Below, one piece after another: positions 1 through 7,365 of a DNA stretch of 16,761 nucleotides (position 1 is the first letter of the stretch; each line of letters opens with the position of its first letter). A program made the translations under genes and the position numbers. Source of the stretch: JABCPE02 sp963506915 (GTDB taxonomy: Bacteria > Bacteroidota > Bacteroidia > Flavobacteriales > Weeksellaceae); NCBI GenBank assembly GCA_963506915.1, contig CAUORE010000036.1:1-16761 (forward strand), read 5' to 3'. The notes beneath the pieces are model-generated. The model saw nothing but the letters and a program-made list of their open reading frames with translations. It made no database searches and had not been told where the DNA came from.

Positions 1-638
1 CGGTAGATTGCTTAGGCATTCAACCCTTTGTAGATAGAGAAAAAATAGGAATCATAGGTATCTGCGGTTGGGGAGGCTTTGCACTGAATGCTACAGCTAT
101 TGACACACGTATCAAGGCAGTAGCCACCATGGTAATGTACGATATGTCCCGTGTGTTTAGCAAAGGCTATTTTGATGCCAATACGCCTGAAATGCGTCTG
201 GAAATGAAGCGTTCGCTTAATGCTATTCGTTGGAAGGATGCCGAGACGGGAACTCCTTCTCCTGGTTATCCCATGCCGGATGCTCCTTCGGATAAAGTAC
301 CTCAATTCTTAAATGATTATATCGACTTTTACAAAACACCACGAGGTTTCCATGAGCGTTCCGTTTCCAATCACGTTTGGACAGCCACTACGCTGCTTTC
401 ATTTATGAATTTCCCTCTGTTAGCCTATGCGAACGAAATAGAGGTACCTACCTTTATGATTGCCGGAGAAAATGCCCATTCGCGCTATATGAGCGAAGAT
501 GCCTACAAGTTGGTTGGAAGTAAGAAAAAAGAACTGCTAATTGTTCCCAATGCACGCCACACCGATTTTTATGACAATCGAGCTGGAGTAATTCCGTTTG
601 ATAAGCTGGAGACATTCTTTAGTGAAAATCTTCAATAA
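1..638 (+). CDS. Alpha/beta hydrolase, 5'-truncated by the window edge
   Basis: The reading frame is open from base 3 to the stop at 636-638, giving 211 visible residues. The first ATG in frame (129) lies inside the conserved fold, so the true start is upstream of the window. The nucleophile elbow reads GICGWGG, with Cys (codon 63-65) where many hydrolases have Ser. A late His in NARHTDFYD (codon 558-560) and an acidic residue in the MIAGENAHSR segment fit the rest of a catalytic triad. This resembles the dienelactone-hydrolase-like / YcjY-type hydrolases of Bacteroidota, whose full length is about 300 residues or more, so roughly a third is missing. From memory of the family, Cys at the elbow is normal. 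The substrate cannot be told. No signal peptide can be judged. Arginine is coded almost only by CGN here, unlike the ribosomal genes nearby. It converges on the lipoprotein gene at 725-1600. Confidence 0.85.
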   Translation, partial: VDCLGIQPFVDREKIGIIGICGWGGFALNATAIDTRIKAVATMVMYDMSRVFSKGYFDANTPEMRLEMKRSLNAIRWKDAETGTPSPGYPMPDAPSDKVPQFLNDYIDFYKTPRGFHERSVSNHVWTATTLLSFMNFPLLAYANEIEVPTFMIAGENAHSRYMSEDAYKLVGSKKKELLIVPNARHTDFYDNRAGVIPFDKLETFFSENLQ

Positions 639-667
639 AAGTATAAGACCTAAAACTAATATTATAT

Positions 668-705
668 AAACGAGTGTGCACCAGAATTCTGGTGCACACT
701 CGTTT
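668..705. terminator. Perfect 38-bp palindromic terminator between convergent genes
   Basis: The two 19-base arms are exact reverse complements, centred on GAATTC. The hairpin lies 29 bases after the hydrolase stop and 19 bases before the end of the minus-strand lipoprotein gene. On the plus strand it ends in TTT, followed by GG and a second T run. It is well placed to stop transcription from both sides. Confidence 0.8.
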
Positions 706-724
706 GGTTTTTATATTGGTGTTA

Positions 725-1600
725 TTATTCTTCTATGTAAGATAGATCATACATATATATCAATGATTGTTGGGTAGGATCATTGTGTGATTTGTCAAGT
801 GCTATGACTTTATGAGGATAGTCCTTGTTGGTAATCTCATAGTTTTCAGTTCTATATTCATACATTATATAATCTCTATTAGGATAATCTATAGTTTTGA
901 CATTATCAATAAAACTAAGGTAATGTACATTCTCGATACCATTATAGAAAGGTAGTTCATAGGTAAATCTTCTGAGATAAAACTCTACAACTAAAGCAGG
1001 AAAACCTTTGATGTTTCTAAGAGCGTTTTTAGTGTTGTAGTATTCTATAGTTTCTGCAACTTGATTTTGATCATTAAATCTTTTGGTAACTCTACCGTTT
1101 TCTAAAAGAAGAGTTATTGTTTTTTCTTTTGCTGCTTCAGCGGGAGAAGAACAGTTATCAGTGCCTATCTCTATTTTGACAGTAACTTTATTTCCTTGGT
1201 AAGTGTATGTGTGTTTTCTCTCAACAGAACAAGCAGGGTGGATTTTGGAACTTATTGCATGTGAAGAAGCTAGTCTGCCTTGACCATCATATTGATAAGT
1301 TATATTAGTCTCGAAATTTTGAGTATGATTATAGGAAAAACGGCGCTCTTTTATTATTCTTCCGTATGTGTCATACTCATAATCAATGTTGGATTTTCCC
1401 ATCCCATCTGTTCTTGCAGATTTAATTTCATTCCCATTTTTATACCAAAAATCTACAGAAGTGTTTCCAGATAAATTATTAATTAATACCAATTTTTCCT
1501 TTTGGGGTGCTGGAGTTTCATGGGTTTCATTGTTTTCGAGGTCTCTGTTACAGGACAATAGCAAGCACCCTAGTGCTAAAGCGGATAAAAAATGTTTCAT
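725..1600 (-). CDS. YD-repeat-containing lipoprotein of unknown function
   Basis: The protein has 291 residues and starts with a short lipoprotein signal: hydrophobic residues 4-15, then lipobox LLSC with Cys17 as the predicted lipidated residue. The residues after Cys17 are acidic-rich (NRDLENNE), which might favour surface export in Bacteroidota, although no canonical export signal is clear. The body holds several degenerate YD-type segments (YEYDTYGRI near 74-82, YQYDGQGRL near 102-110, YTYQGNKV near 132-139), a beta-rich pattern known from Rhs/YD proteins. It lacks the long repeat array and toxin tip of Rhs proteins. Cys124 and Cys150 could form a disulfide. Such solitary YD-repeat lipoproteins are common hypothetical proteins in Chryseobacterium-like genomes. 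The gene stands alone between a shared terminator and the divergent rplM promoter. Function is unknown. Confidence 0.8.
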   Translation of the reverse strand: MKHFLSALALGCLLLSCNRDLENNETHETPAPQKEKLVLINNLSGNTSVDFWYKNGNEIKSARTDGMGKSNIDYEYDTYGRIIKERRFSYNHTQNFETNITYQYDGQGRLASSHAISSKIHPACSVERKHTYTYQGNKVTVKIEIGTDNCSSPAEAAKEKTITLLLENGRVTKRFNDQNQVAETIEYYNTKNALRNIKGFPALVVEFYLRRFTYELPFYNGIENVHYLSFIDNVKTIDYPNRDYIMYEYRTENYEITNKDYPHKVIALDKSHNDPTQQSLIYMYDLSYIEE

Positions 1601-1730
1601 AATAGATAATTTTAGAATTTATCTGGCTAATTTAGTTTATTTTTAGGAAATGATGAATGTTTATTTATGTGATTTTCATCATGTTTTTGTAGTGAGTGAG
1701 AATGATTATTAGAAATAAAAAAGAAAATAT

Positions 1731-1763
1731 TTTTCTCTATTTCAAAAATTATTCATACCTTTG
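1731..1763 (+). promoter_or_regulatory. Candidate promoter of rplM-rpsI
   Basis: TACCTTTG at 1756-1763 matches the Bacteroidota -7 consensus TAnnTTTG. A T-rich TTTTC at 1731-1735 lies 20 bases upstream, near the expected -33 position. The predicted transcript starts near 1769 and leaves a leader of about 40 bases before the GTG start of rplM. Confidence 0.6.
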
Positions 1764-1808
1764 CAAACCCTTTATGGGAAAAGTATGTTTAATCATAAAT
1801 GATAAATT

Positions 1809-2264
1809 GTGAATACATTAAGTTACAAAACAGTATCAGCAAACAAGGCTACCGCTAATAAAGAATGGGTTGTGGTAGATGCTGCTGGGCAGCCTTTGGG
1901 GCGAATGGCTTCCAAAGTTGCAAAGATTTTGAGAGGTAAGCACAAGACGAATTTCACTCCTCATGTAGATTGTGGAGATAATGTAATCGTTTTGAATGCA
2001 GGACAAGTTGCTTTATCAGGCAATAAGTGGGCAGACAAGGAGTATATCTGGCATACAGGATACCCAGGTGGACAGAAATCATTAACAGCTGAAGAATTGC
2101 AAAAGAAAGACAGTCTGAGATTGATCGAGCATGCAGTAAGAGGTATGCTTCCAAAAAACAGATTGGGAAGAGCTATTCTTAAAAATCTGCATGTTTATGA
2201 AGGAAGTGAGCATAAACACGAAGCTCAACAGCCAAAAGTAATTAACCTTAACGAAATTAAATAA
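1809..2264 (+). CDS. rplM: 50S ribosomal protein L13 (uL13)
   Basis: This is a 151-residue uL13 family protein, full length for Bacteroidota. Recognisable segments are WVVVDAAGQPLGRMAS near residues 20-35, ILRGKHKTNFTPHVDCGD near 40-57, and the HAVRGMLPKNRLGR segment near 108-121. L13 is an early-assembling protein of the large subunit. The start is the GTG at 1809: no ATG lies in this frame nearby, and an ATG at 1799 is in another frame. There is no Shine-Dalgarno sequence. The gene is followed after two bases by rpsI, the usual L13-S9 pair. Arginine is coded mainly by AGA. Confidence 0.97.
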   Translation: MNTLSYKTVSANKATANKEWVVVDAAGQPLGRMASKVAKILRGKHKTNFTPHVDCGDNVIVLNAGQVALSGNKWADKEYIWHTGYPGGQKSLTAEELQKKDSLRLIEHAVRGMLPKNRLGRAILKNLHVYEGSEHKHEAQQPKVINLNEIK

Positions 2265-2266
2265 TT

Positions 2267-2653
2267 ATGTCTATAGTTCACAAGATAGGAAGAAGAAAAA
2301 CTTCTGTAGCAAGAGTTTATGTGAAGCCAGGGACAGGAAATGTTACTGTTAATGGGAAAGATGCAAAAACTTATTTCTGCACAGATGTATTGGTTTACAA
2401 AGTAAATCAGCCGTTTTTATTGACTGAAACTGTTGGTCAGTACGATGTTACTATCAATGTAGTAGGAGGAGGAACAACAGGTCAGGCAGAAGCTATCAGA
2501 CTTGGAGTATCTAGAGCATTGTGTGAGATTAACGAGGAGTTTAGAGCTGTTCTAAAACCTGCAGGACTTCTTACAAGAGATGCTAGAATGGTAGAAAGAA
2601 AGAAACCAGGTCAGAAAAAAGCGAGAAAGAGATTCCAGTTCTCTAAGCGTTAA
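2267..2653 (+). CDS. rpsI: 30S ribosomal protein S9 (uS9)
   Basis: The protein has 128 residues, normal for uS9. Visible family features are the N-terminal GRRKTSVARVYVKPG, the central VVGGGTTGQAEAIRLGVSRAL, and the basic tail ending KARKRFQFSKR. The C-terminal tail of S9 reaches the P-site tRNA on the small subunit. The start ATG at 2267 lies two bases after the rplM stop, so translation is probably coupled in one operon. It is separated from rpsB by 190 non-coding bases, which may contain a separate control element. Confidence 0.98.
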   Translation: MSIVHKIGRRKTSVARVYVKPGTGNVTVNGKDAKTYFCTDVLVYKVNQPFLLTETVGQYDVTINVVGGGTTGQAEAIRLGVSRALCEINEEFRAVLKPAGLLTRDARMVERKKPGQKKARKRFQFSKR

Positions 2654-2843
2654 TATTTTGTATTCAATATTCAGTTTCATCTGCATATTGTTTCGCAAAG
2701 ACTATTTTATACACAAGTATGCGAGGCGTCTCGCTTAGCAGAAAGTAAAAATTGCCCGTTTAGTTTAGCATCTAAACAGTTCTCCCATCAAAGAACATGT
2801 TGATTGCGTAACAGCGGAAAGTAAACTAACAAAAAACAAAAAA
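2654..2843 (+). promoter_or_regulatory. Candidate structured leader upstream of rpsB
   Basis: This 190-base gap has no ORF but carries three consecutive hairpins. They are 2721-2734 (GCGAG, 4-base loop, CTCGC), 2758-2777 (GTTTAG, 8-base loop, CTAAAC) and 2779-2796 (GTTCT, 8-base loop, AGAAC). A 12-base near-repeat (GCAGAAAGTAAA at 2738-2749, GCGGAAAGTAAA at 2814-2825) brackets the last two. TTAGTTTA at 2760-2767 can instead pair with TAAACTAA at 2822-2829, just before the rpsB start region, competing with the second hairpin. That layout would suit translational autoregulation by S2, known for rpsB leaders in other phyla. No known Rfam motif is claimed. A promoter inside the gap is not clear. 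Confidence 0.45.
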
Positions 2844-3569
2844 ATGGCAAAAGTTCAAGTTAAAGACTTATTAGAAGCAGGAGTGCATTTCGGTCACATG
2901 ACTAGAAAATGGAATCCTAATATGGCTCCATACATTTTTATGGAGAAAAATGGTATTCACATCATTGATTTACATAAAACAGCTGTGAAATTAGAGGAGG
3001 CTTGTTCTGCTCTTGAAAAAATCACTTCAGCTGGTAAAAAAGTTCTTTTCGTAGCTACTAAAAAACAAGCTAAAGAAGTAGTAGCAAAACACGCTCAAGA
3101 ACTTAATATGCCTTACATCACAGAAAGATGGCCAGGTGGAATGCTTACTAACTTCGTTACTATCAGAAAAGCGGTTAAGAAAATGAACGCTATCGATAAA
3201 ATGAAGAAAGATGGTACATTCGAAACTTTATCTAAAAAAGAAAGATTGCAAGTAGACAGACAAAGAGCTAATCTAGAGAAGAACTTAGGTTCTATCGCTG
3301 ACATGGTTCGTCTTCCTTCTGCTATCTTCGTGGTAGATATCATGAGAGAGCACATCGCAGTTACAGAAGCTAAAAAATTAGGTATTCCTGTATTTGGTAT
3401 CGTGGATACTAACTCAGATCCTAGAAAAGTAGACTTCGTAATTCCAGGAAACGATGACGCTTCTAAATCTATCGATATGATTCTATCTATCGTTTCTGCT
3501 TCTGTAAAAGAAGGTTTGTCTCAAAAGAAATCTTCTGAAAAAGCAGCAAAAGAAGAATCTGCTGAATAA
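2844..3569 (+). CDS. rpsB: 30S ribosomal protein S2 (uS2)
   Basis: The protein has 241 residues and clear uS2 signatures: LLEAGVHFGHMTRKWNP near residues 9-25, the ERWPGGMLTNF segment near 93-103, and PVFGIVDTNSDPRKVDFVIPGNDDA near 181-205. The C-terminal tail is charged and Lys/Glu-rich. S2 is a late-assembling small-subunit protein that stabilises S1-like interactions in proteobacteria. The ATG at 2844 is preceded by an A-rich stretch, not a Shine-Dalgarno sequence, as usual in Bacteroidota. Arginine codons are eight AGA and one CGT, the pattern of a highly expressed gene here. Instead of the usual tsf (elongation factor Ts) neighbour, a terminator follows directly. Confidence 0.98.
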   Translation: MAKVQVKDLLEAGVHFGHMTRKWNPNMAPYIFMEKNGIHIIDLHKTAVKLEEACSALEKITSAGKKVLFVATKKQAKEVVAKHAQELNMPYITERWPGGMLTNFVTIRKAVKKMNAIDKMKKDGTFETLSKKERLQVDRQRANLEKNLGSIADMVRLPSAIFVVDIMREHIAVTEAKKLGIPVFGIVDTNSDPRKVDFVIPGNDDASKSIDMILSIVSASVKEGLSQKKSSEKAAKEESAE

Positions 3570-3589
3570 TAAATTTAGAAGATAGAAAT

Positions 3590-3624
3590 ATAAAAACACA
3601 CCTAATTATTAGGTGTGTTTTTAT
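3590..3624 (+). terminator. Rho-independent terminator of rpsB
   Basis: An exact inverted repeat has 17-base arms around the single base 3607, with core ACACACCTAAT and ATTAGGTGTGT. It is flanked by A runs on the left and T runs on the right (TTTTTATTTT). It lies 21 bases after the rpsB stop and is strong enough to end the ribosomal transcript. Confidence 0.85.
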
Positions 3625-3660
3625 TTTGCCTAATTTCTTCAATAAATGTTTTTTAATAAT

Positions 3661-3702
3661 AAAATAAATAAAAAAGGAAAAGAGTGTCATTCTCTTTTCC
3701 TT
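3661..3702 (-). terminator. Terminator of the AspT/YidE-like transporter gene
   Basis: The stem AAGGAAAAGAG (3674-3684) pairs exactly with CTCTTTTCCTT (3692-3702) around a 7-base loop. Read on the minus strand, the stem is followed by a T-rich run (complement of 3661-3673). It lies 23 bases past the end of the minus-strand gene. Confidence 0.8.
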
Positions 3703-3725
3703 AAATTTTTGTTGATATATAAGTT

Positions 3726-5411
3726 TTAAATAAATAATAAAATCAGCATCTGGGCAATGAAAATCCTTAGAATGGTTACCATCGGATAGACTTGCGCATA
3801 CGCCTGAACAGGAATATCTGAATCCAAATAAGAAGTACTGAAAGACAGCGCAGCAGTGTCTGTATAAGCCCCACTGATTAGCCCTGATAAACTGAGAAAA
3901 TCCAGTTTGAAGTAAAATCTCCCTACTAAAATAATGAAAATACAAGGGACAAGCGTAATGATAGAGCCATAAAACAGCCACAGCCAGCCATTATAATGAA
4001 TGAAATTATCATAAAATTTAGCACCGGCAGTTATTCCTAATGAAGCGAAGAATAAGCAAATTCCCAGTTCTCGCATAAAATGAATTCCCCCATTATTGAA
4101 ATAAGAATAAATAAAACTAATTCTTCCATAACGGCTGATGATAAGGGCAGCTAGTAGAGGCCCAGCAGCAAAACCAAGCTTTATCGGCAGCGGCATAGAT
4201 GGGACAAAAATAGGTATAGAGCCGATTAAAATCCCTAAAAGAATTCCCCCAAATAAAGACAAGAAATCTGGTTTCAGCAGGACTTTTTCTGAGTCGCCTA
4301 TCAGTTCTTTTGCCTTTTGGATAGATTCTTCTTTTCCTACAACACGGATTTTATCTCCATAGAAAAGAACAAGCGAAGGTCTCGCTAGAATTTCTTCCCC
4401 TGCACGGAAAATACGGGTGATTTTTAGGTCATATTTCCCAAATAAATCTAGATCGGACAATTTCTTATGTACCGCAGTTTTTTTGGTAACAAAGAGATTT
4501 TTGACCATGATTTCTCCACCCTCGATGAAGGAATCTGATGAAATTCGCCCTATTTGGCTGATGAAAAAATTTACATCAGGCTCAGTTCCTACAATCATTA
4601 GGACATCTCTATCATTTAGAATCACGCTGGATTCAGGAGTGATCACTTCTTTGGTACCGCTTCTTTTTAGGTGCGTGACGATGATGTTTTTGTCAATTTC
4701 TTTAATTGCTTCACGAATAGTTTTACCTACGAAATGAGGATTTGTAATTCTACATTTTTTTGGAATAATGGGCTGGGAGCGATGAATGATTCGCTCTCTG
4801 AATTTGACCAATTCTTTCTGTGGGTCTATTTTTAGTAAAACTCTTGCAATAATAATAGAAAAAATTACTCCCAAAACTCCCATAGGATAGGTGATGGCGT
4901 AGCCTATGGCGGGGCTGTTCAGGTGTCTGTCAGGGAACTGTGGACGCAGTTCGTCAATCATGTTTTTTGCGGCTCCTAAGGCAGGCGTACTGGTCACCGA
5001 ACCAGATAAAATCCCCACCGTGTTTTCTATTCCTAAATCTGTATTTAGAAATATGATGAAAGCTAGTGTAGTACTGAGAAGAATACCACTCGCCGCTAAA
5101 ATATTGTATTTCAGCCCCTGAGCTTTAAAGGCTGAAAAAAACGATGGTCCGAGCTGTAAACCAATAGCATAAACAAAGAAAATCAACCCCAAATCTTTGA
5201 TAAAGTTAGAAATGGAAGCATCCATTCTATAGCCATAGTGTCCCAAAAAAAGCCCAGCAAACATCACCGCTGAAACGCCTAAAGAGGTGTTTTTAATCTT
5301 TATATTTCCTAAAAATACTCCTAAGCCAATCGTTAAAATCATCACAATCAGAGATTGTATAGCTGTAGGGTTTTCGTTTGGTAATAAAAGTTGTGAAATC
5401 CAATCAAGCAT
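3726..5411 (-). CDS. AspT/YidE-family putative transporter with two RCK_C domains
   Basis: The protein has 561 residues, the usual length of the aspartate:alanine exchanger (AAE) family. The N-terminal membrane half (about residues 15-195) carries SGSVTSTPALGAA at 136-148. Two successive cytosolic RCK_C (TrkA-C) domains follow, near 217-290 and 303-375, each with a GD/ND turn and an I/V-rich strand pattern. The second membrane half runs from about 385 to 560 and repeats the signature as SGLISGAYTDTAALSFS at 509-525. AspT exchanges aspartate and alanine; YidE/YbjL relatives have no firm substrate. RCK_C domains suggest control by a bound ligand. The ATG at 5411 gives a plausible first helix. 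The gene is monocistronic, transcribed away from the M48 protease gene, and has its own terminator. Substrate is unknown. Confidence 0.9.
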   Translation of the reverse strand: MLDWISQLLLPNENPTAIQSLIVMILTIGLGVFLGNIKIKNTSLGVSAVMFAGLFLGHYGYRMDASISNFIKDLGLIFFVYAIGLQLGPSFFSAFKAQGLKYNILAASGILLSTTLAFIIFLNTDLGIENTVGILSGSVTSTPALGAAKNMIDELRPQFPDRHLNSPAIGYAITYPMGVLGVIFSIIIARVLLKIDPQKELVKFRERIIHRSQPIIPKKCRITNPHFVGKTIREAIKEIDKNIIVTHLKRSGTKEVITPESSVILNDRDVLMIVGTEPDVNFFISQIGRISSDSFIEGGEIMVKNLFVTKKTAVHKKLSDLDLFGKYDLKITRIFRAGEEILARPSLVLFYGDKIRVVGKEESIQKAKELIGDSEKVLLKPDFLSLFGGILLGILIGSIPIFVPSMPLPIKLGFAAGPLLAALIISRYGRISFIYSYFNNGGIHFMRELGICLFFASLGITAGAKFYDNFIHYNGWLWLFYGSIITLVPCIFIILVGRFYFKLDFLSLSGLISGAYTDTAALSFSTSYLDSDIPVQAYAQVYPMVTILRIFIAQMLILLFI

Positions 5412-5437
5412 CGATTATATATAGTTTTTATCCGTTG

Positions 5438-5445
5438 CAAATTTA
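5438..5445 (-). promoter_or_regulatory. Candidate -7 element of the transporter gene
   Basis: On the minus strand this reads TAAATTTG, matching TAnnTTTG, 26 bases upstream of the ATG at 5411. No clear TTTG stands at the -33 position, so the promoter is only a candidate. Confidence 0.45.
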
Positions 5446-5499
5446 AAGCAAATCTTGAAAAATAAAAAAGACTTAATAACAATAAATTGAACTTTTATT

Positions 5500-5527
5500 T
5501 ATATTTGAACTAAAATTTATACATTTG
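5500..5527 (+). promoter_or_regulatory. Two tandem candidate -7 elements for the M48 protease operon
   Basis: TATATTTG (5500-5507) and TACATTTG (5520-5527) both match TAnnTTTG and lie exactly 20 bases apart. The second is 15 bases before the ATG at 5543 and would leave a leader of about 10 bases. Upstream -33 matches are weak for both. Only one may be active. Confidence 0.5.
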
Positions 5528-5542
5528 GATAAAATTTAAAAT

Positions 5543-6346
5543 ATGAAAGTAAAAGTTTTAGCCTCAGGGTTACTATGTTCAGCAGTGTTTGTAGCTTGTG
5601 TTACGAACCCTATGACAGGGCGAAGCAGTCTGCAGTTTCAGAATGATAGCGAGCTAGCGCAGATGGCACTTACCCAGTATAGAAATACTTTGTCTAAATC
5701 AAAAGTAATAAACAATACCAATGAAGCAAAACAAGTAAAAAATGTAGGGCAGAGAATAAAAAATGCAGCGGAAAGCTATTATAAAGCGATTGGGAGGGAA
5801 AAGGCTTTGTCAAGCTATAATTGGGAATTTAACTTGATTGAAGACAAACAAATCAATGCATGGTGTATGCCAGGTGGGAAAGTAGCATTCTACACAGGAA
5901 TTATGCCTATATGTAAGACAGAAACAGGAGTGGCTGTGGTTATGGGACACGAAGTAGCCCATGCACTAGCAGGACACGGAAATGAGAGAGTTTCTTCAGC
6001 AATGTTAGCCCAAGTGGGAGGAACATTAATCAGTGGAGCGATTAAGAATAATACAATAGCATCAGTTTTTAACCAGTTGTATCCGATAGGAGCGCAAGTA
6101 GGACTTCTAGCATACGGAAGAAAACAGGAGCTGGAAGCAGATGAAATGGGACTTTACCTAATGGCGATAGCAGGGTATGACCCTAGGGAAGCTCAGCCAT
6201 TCTGGCATAGAATGGAGGCGGCATCTGGTGGAGCAAGACAGCCAGAGTTTCTCTCCACTCACCCAAGTCCAGAGAATAGAAGAAAAGATATGGATAAATA
6301 CATGCCTAAAGCATTAGAATATTATAGAGCATCAGGAGGAAAATAA
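5543..6346 (+). CDS. M48-family zinc metallopeptidase lipoprotein (LoiP/YcaL/Oma1-like)
   Basis: The protein has 267 residues. A lipoprotein signal spans residues 1-19 (hydrophobic stretch, then FVAC with Cys19), followed by the NPMTGRSSLQ segment typical of this family. The peptidase domain carries HEVAH at 136-140 (two zinc-binding His and the catalytic Glu) and ELEAD at 196-200 with Glu196 as the likely third zinc ligand. The segment STHPSPENR near 238-246 is also conserved in the family. Relatives act in the periplasm on misassembled envelope or outer-membrane proteins. Cys19 predicts anchoring to a membrane. The small gene at 6362 follows after 15 bases and probably shares the transcript. 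Arginine is coded by AGA/AGG except for one CGA. Confidence 0.93.
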   Translation: MKVKVLASGLLCSAVFVACVTNPMTGRSSLQFQNDSELAQMALTQYRNTLSKSKVINNTNEAKQVKNVGQRIKNAAESYYKAIGREKALSSYNWEFNLIEDKQINAWCMPGGKVAFYTGIMPICKTETGVAVVMGHEVAHALAGHGNERVSSAMLAQVGGTLISGAIKNNTIASVFNQLYPIGAQVGLLAYGRKQELEADEMGLYLMAIAGYDPREAQPFWHRMEAASGGARQPEFLSTHPSPENRRKDMDKYMPKALEYYRASGGK

Positions 6347-6361
6347 ATTTAAATAAAGAAT

Positions 6362-6646
6362 ATGAAAAGTTTATCAATAGTAGGAGGGATTTTGCTGCTT
6401 ATCTCGGGAGCGATGTTTTATTATTCCACAGATTTTTCGTTAGAAAAAATTACGATGTCCCATATGATGGGAGTGATGGGTGGAATAGGTATCGGCCTCT
6501 TCATCGGTGGAATAGTGGGCTATATCAGTAAAGGTTCAGCCATAAGAGAGGAGGAAAAAAGAAAGCAGTTTGCCCAATTACAGAAACAAAACAAAGAGTT
6601 AGAAAAGAAAGTGGAGAACATCAATAATGGTTCTTCTAATGTTTAA
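6362..6646 (+). CDS. Small two-helix membrane protein with C-terminal coiled coil
   Basis: The protein has 94 residues. Two hydrophobic helices are visible, about residues 4-22 and a glycine-rich one at 35-56 (MGGIGIGLFIGGIVGYIS). A charged Lys/Glu/Gln-rich stretch follows at about 62-88 with heptad-like Leu/Val spacing (FAQLQKQNKELEKKVENI), which suggests a coiled coil on one side of the membrane. No known family is recognised. The gene starts 15 bases after the M48 protease stop and ends at a terminator, so the two form a likely two-gene operon. A structural or partner role for the protease is inferred from position only. Confidence 0.75.
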   Translation: MKSLSIVGGILLLISGAMFYYSTDFSLEKITMSHMMGVMGGIGIGLFIGGIVGYISKGSAIREEEKRKQFAQLQKQNKELEKKVENINNGSSNV

Positions 6647-6652
6647 AGAAAT

Positions 6653-6688
6653 AAAAAAGCTTGGGAAATTTTCTTCCCAAGCCTTTTT
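6653..6688. terminator. Bidirectional terminator between the M48 operon and the beta-barrel gene
   Basis: The stem GCTTGGGAA (6659-6667) pairs exactly with TTCCCAAGC (6674-6682) around a 6-base loop. Six As precede the left arm and CTTTTT follows the right arm, so it can work for the plus-strand operon and for the convergent gene ending at 6711. Confidence 0.85.
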
Positions 6689-6710
6689 GTTTAATGATAA
6701 AAATTTAAAT

Positions 6711-7328
6711 CTAAAATTGGTATCCAACCCCCAGAACTACGAAGCTAGGACGGTTGTCATATCTCACAGTTTCGGAAATGTTGTTGTTGATAAAATCTCT
6801 TTGGTCTTTGGAGAAACTTCCTTCGTATCTCGCATTGATGATGAAATTAGACAATCTAGCCTCTGCACCAACCTGATAGCCAACCGTGAATTTGTTCCCT
6901 GCATTTTCTTTGAAATTATTCCATGTATTTTCTTTTGCAAGGTTGTAAGAAGCCACAGGCCCTACGAAAACCCCTAGATTATCGGAAATAAGGTTTACTC
7001 CGACTAATACAGGAACATCTATTCTGTTGGTTTTTGCTTTCAAAGTCGTTTTAGTTCTTCTTTCAGTGAATGAATTATTAAAAGAAGTGTAATAAATTTC
7101 AGGCATGATGAACAAGGGAGTAGAAGGGAGGTTTACTCTAGCCGAAAGCCCTACATTAAACCCTGCGCTTTTGCTGCCAGAATCAGTGTAATCCAGTACA
7201 GATCTTCTTATTTCAGACCATTTGGAAGAACTAGTATTAAGCAAAACATTCGCTTTTATGCCTATTTTCACTTGTGAAAATCCCATTAATGAAAGCCCTA
7301 AAAGAGCCATACTTGAAATCTTTTTCAT
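6711..7328 (-). CDS. Outer-membrane beta-barrel protein (porin-like, PorT-type)
   Basis: The frame is open up to 7373, but the start chosen is the ATG at 7326-7328. It begins MKKISSMALLGLSLMGFSQ, a clean Sec signal peptide, while the 15 residues before it are polar and would overlap the upstream ABC gene. The resulting protein has 205 residues. After cleavage near residue 19 it alternates short amphipathic strands (KIGIKANVLL, AGFNVGLSARVNL, LFIMPEIYYTSF, TVGYQVGAEARL) and ends FVVLGVGYQF with a terminal Phe, as outer-membrane barrels do. It resembles small 8-strand barrels annotated as outer membrane beta-barrel or porin family in Bacteroidota. It lies 37 bases downstream of the MlaF-like gene with no terminator visible between, so co-transcription is possible. 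Specific function is unknown. Confidence 0.82.
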   Translation of the reverse strand: MKKISSMALLGLSLMGFSQVKIGIKANVLLNTSSSKWSEIRRSVLDYTDSGSKSAGFNVGLSARVNLPSTPLFIMPEIYYTSFNNSFTERRTKTTLKAKTNRIDVPVLVGVNLISDNLGVFVGPVASYNLAKENTWNNFKENAGNKFTVGYQVGAEARLSNFIINARYEGSFSKDQRDFINNNISETVRYDNRPSFVVLGVGYQF

Positions 7329-7365
7329 AATATTTAAATTTAATCTGATAAGATTATAACGAGGA

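Noticed and set aside
1..10. The first ten bases equal 16671-16680 in the repeat array (CGGTAGATTG)
   Set aside because: At the left edge they are in frame in a conserved hydrolase segment and the rest of the 42-bp unit is absent, so this is chance and not evidence of circularity.
1650..1682. ATGATGAA/TTCATCAT inverted repeat between the lipoprotein gene and rplM
   Set aside because: Eight AT-rich pairs around a 17-base loop in AT-rich DNA are too weak to call an operator or terminator.
1799..1858. ATG at 1799 upstream of rplM
   Set aside because: It is in another frame and stops after about 19 codons. The L13 N-terminus begins at the GTG 1809.
2721..2796. tRNA-like cluster of stems before rpsB
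   Set aside because: There is no T-loop consensus, no acceptor stem and no fitting anticodon arm geometry.
3487..3981. Minus-strand 164-codon open frame across the rpsB end and the transporter end
   Set aside because: It overlaps two well-supported genes and two terminators in another frame, and its sequence has no recognisable domain.
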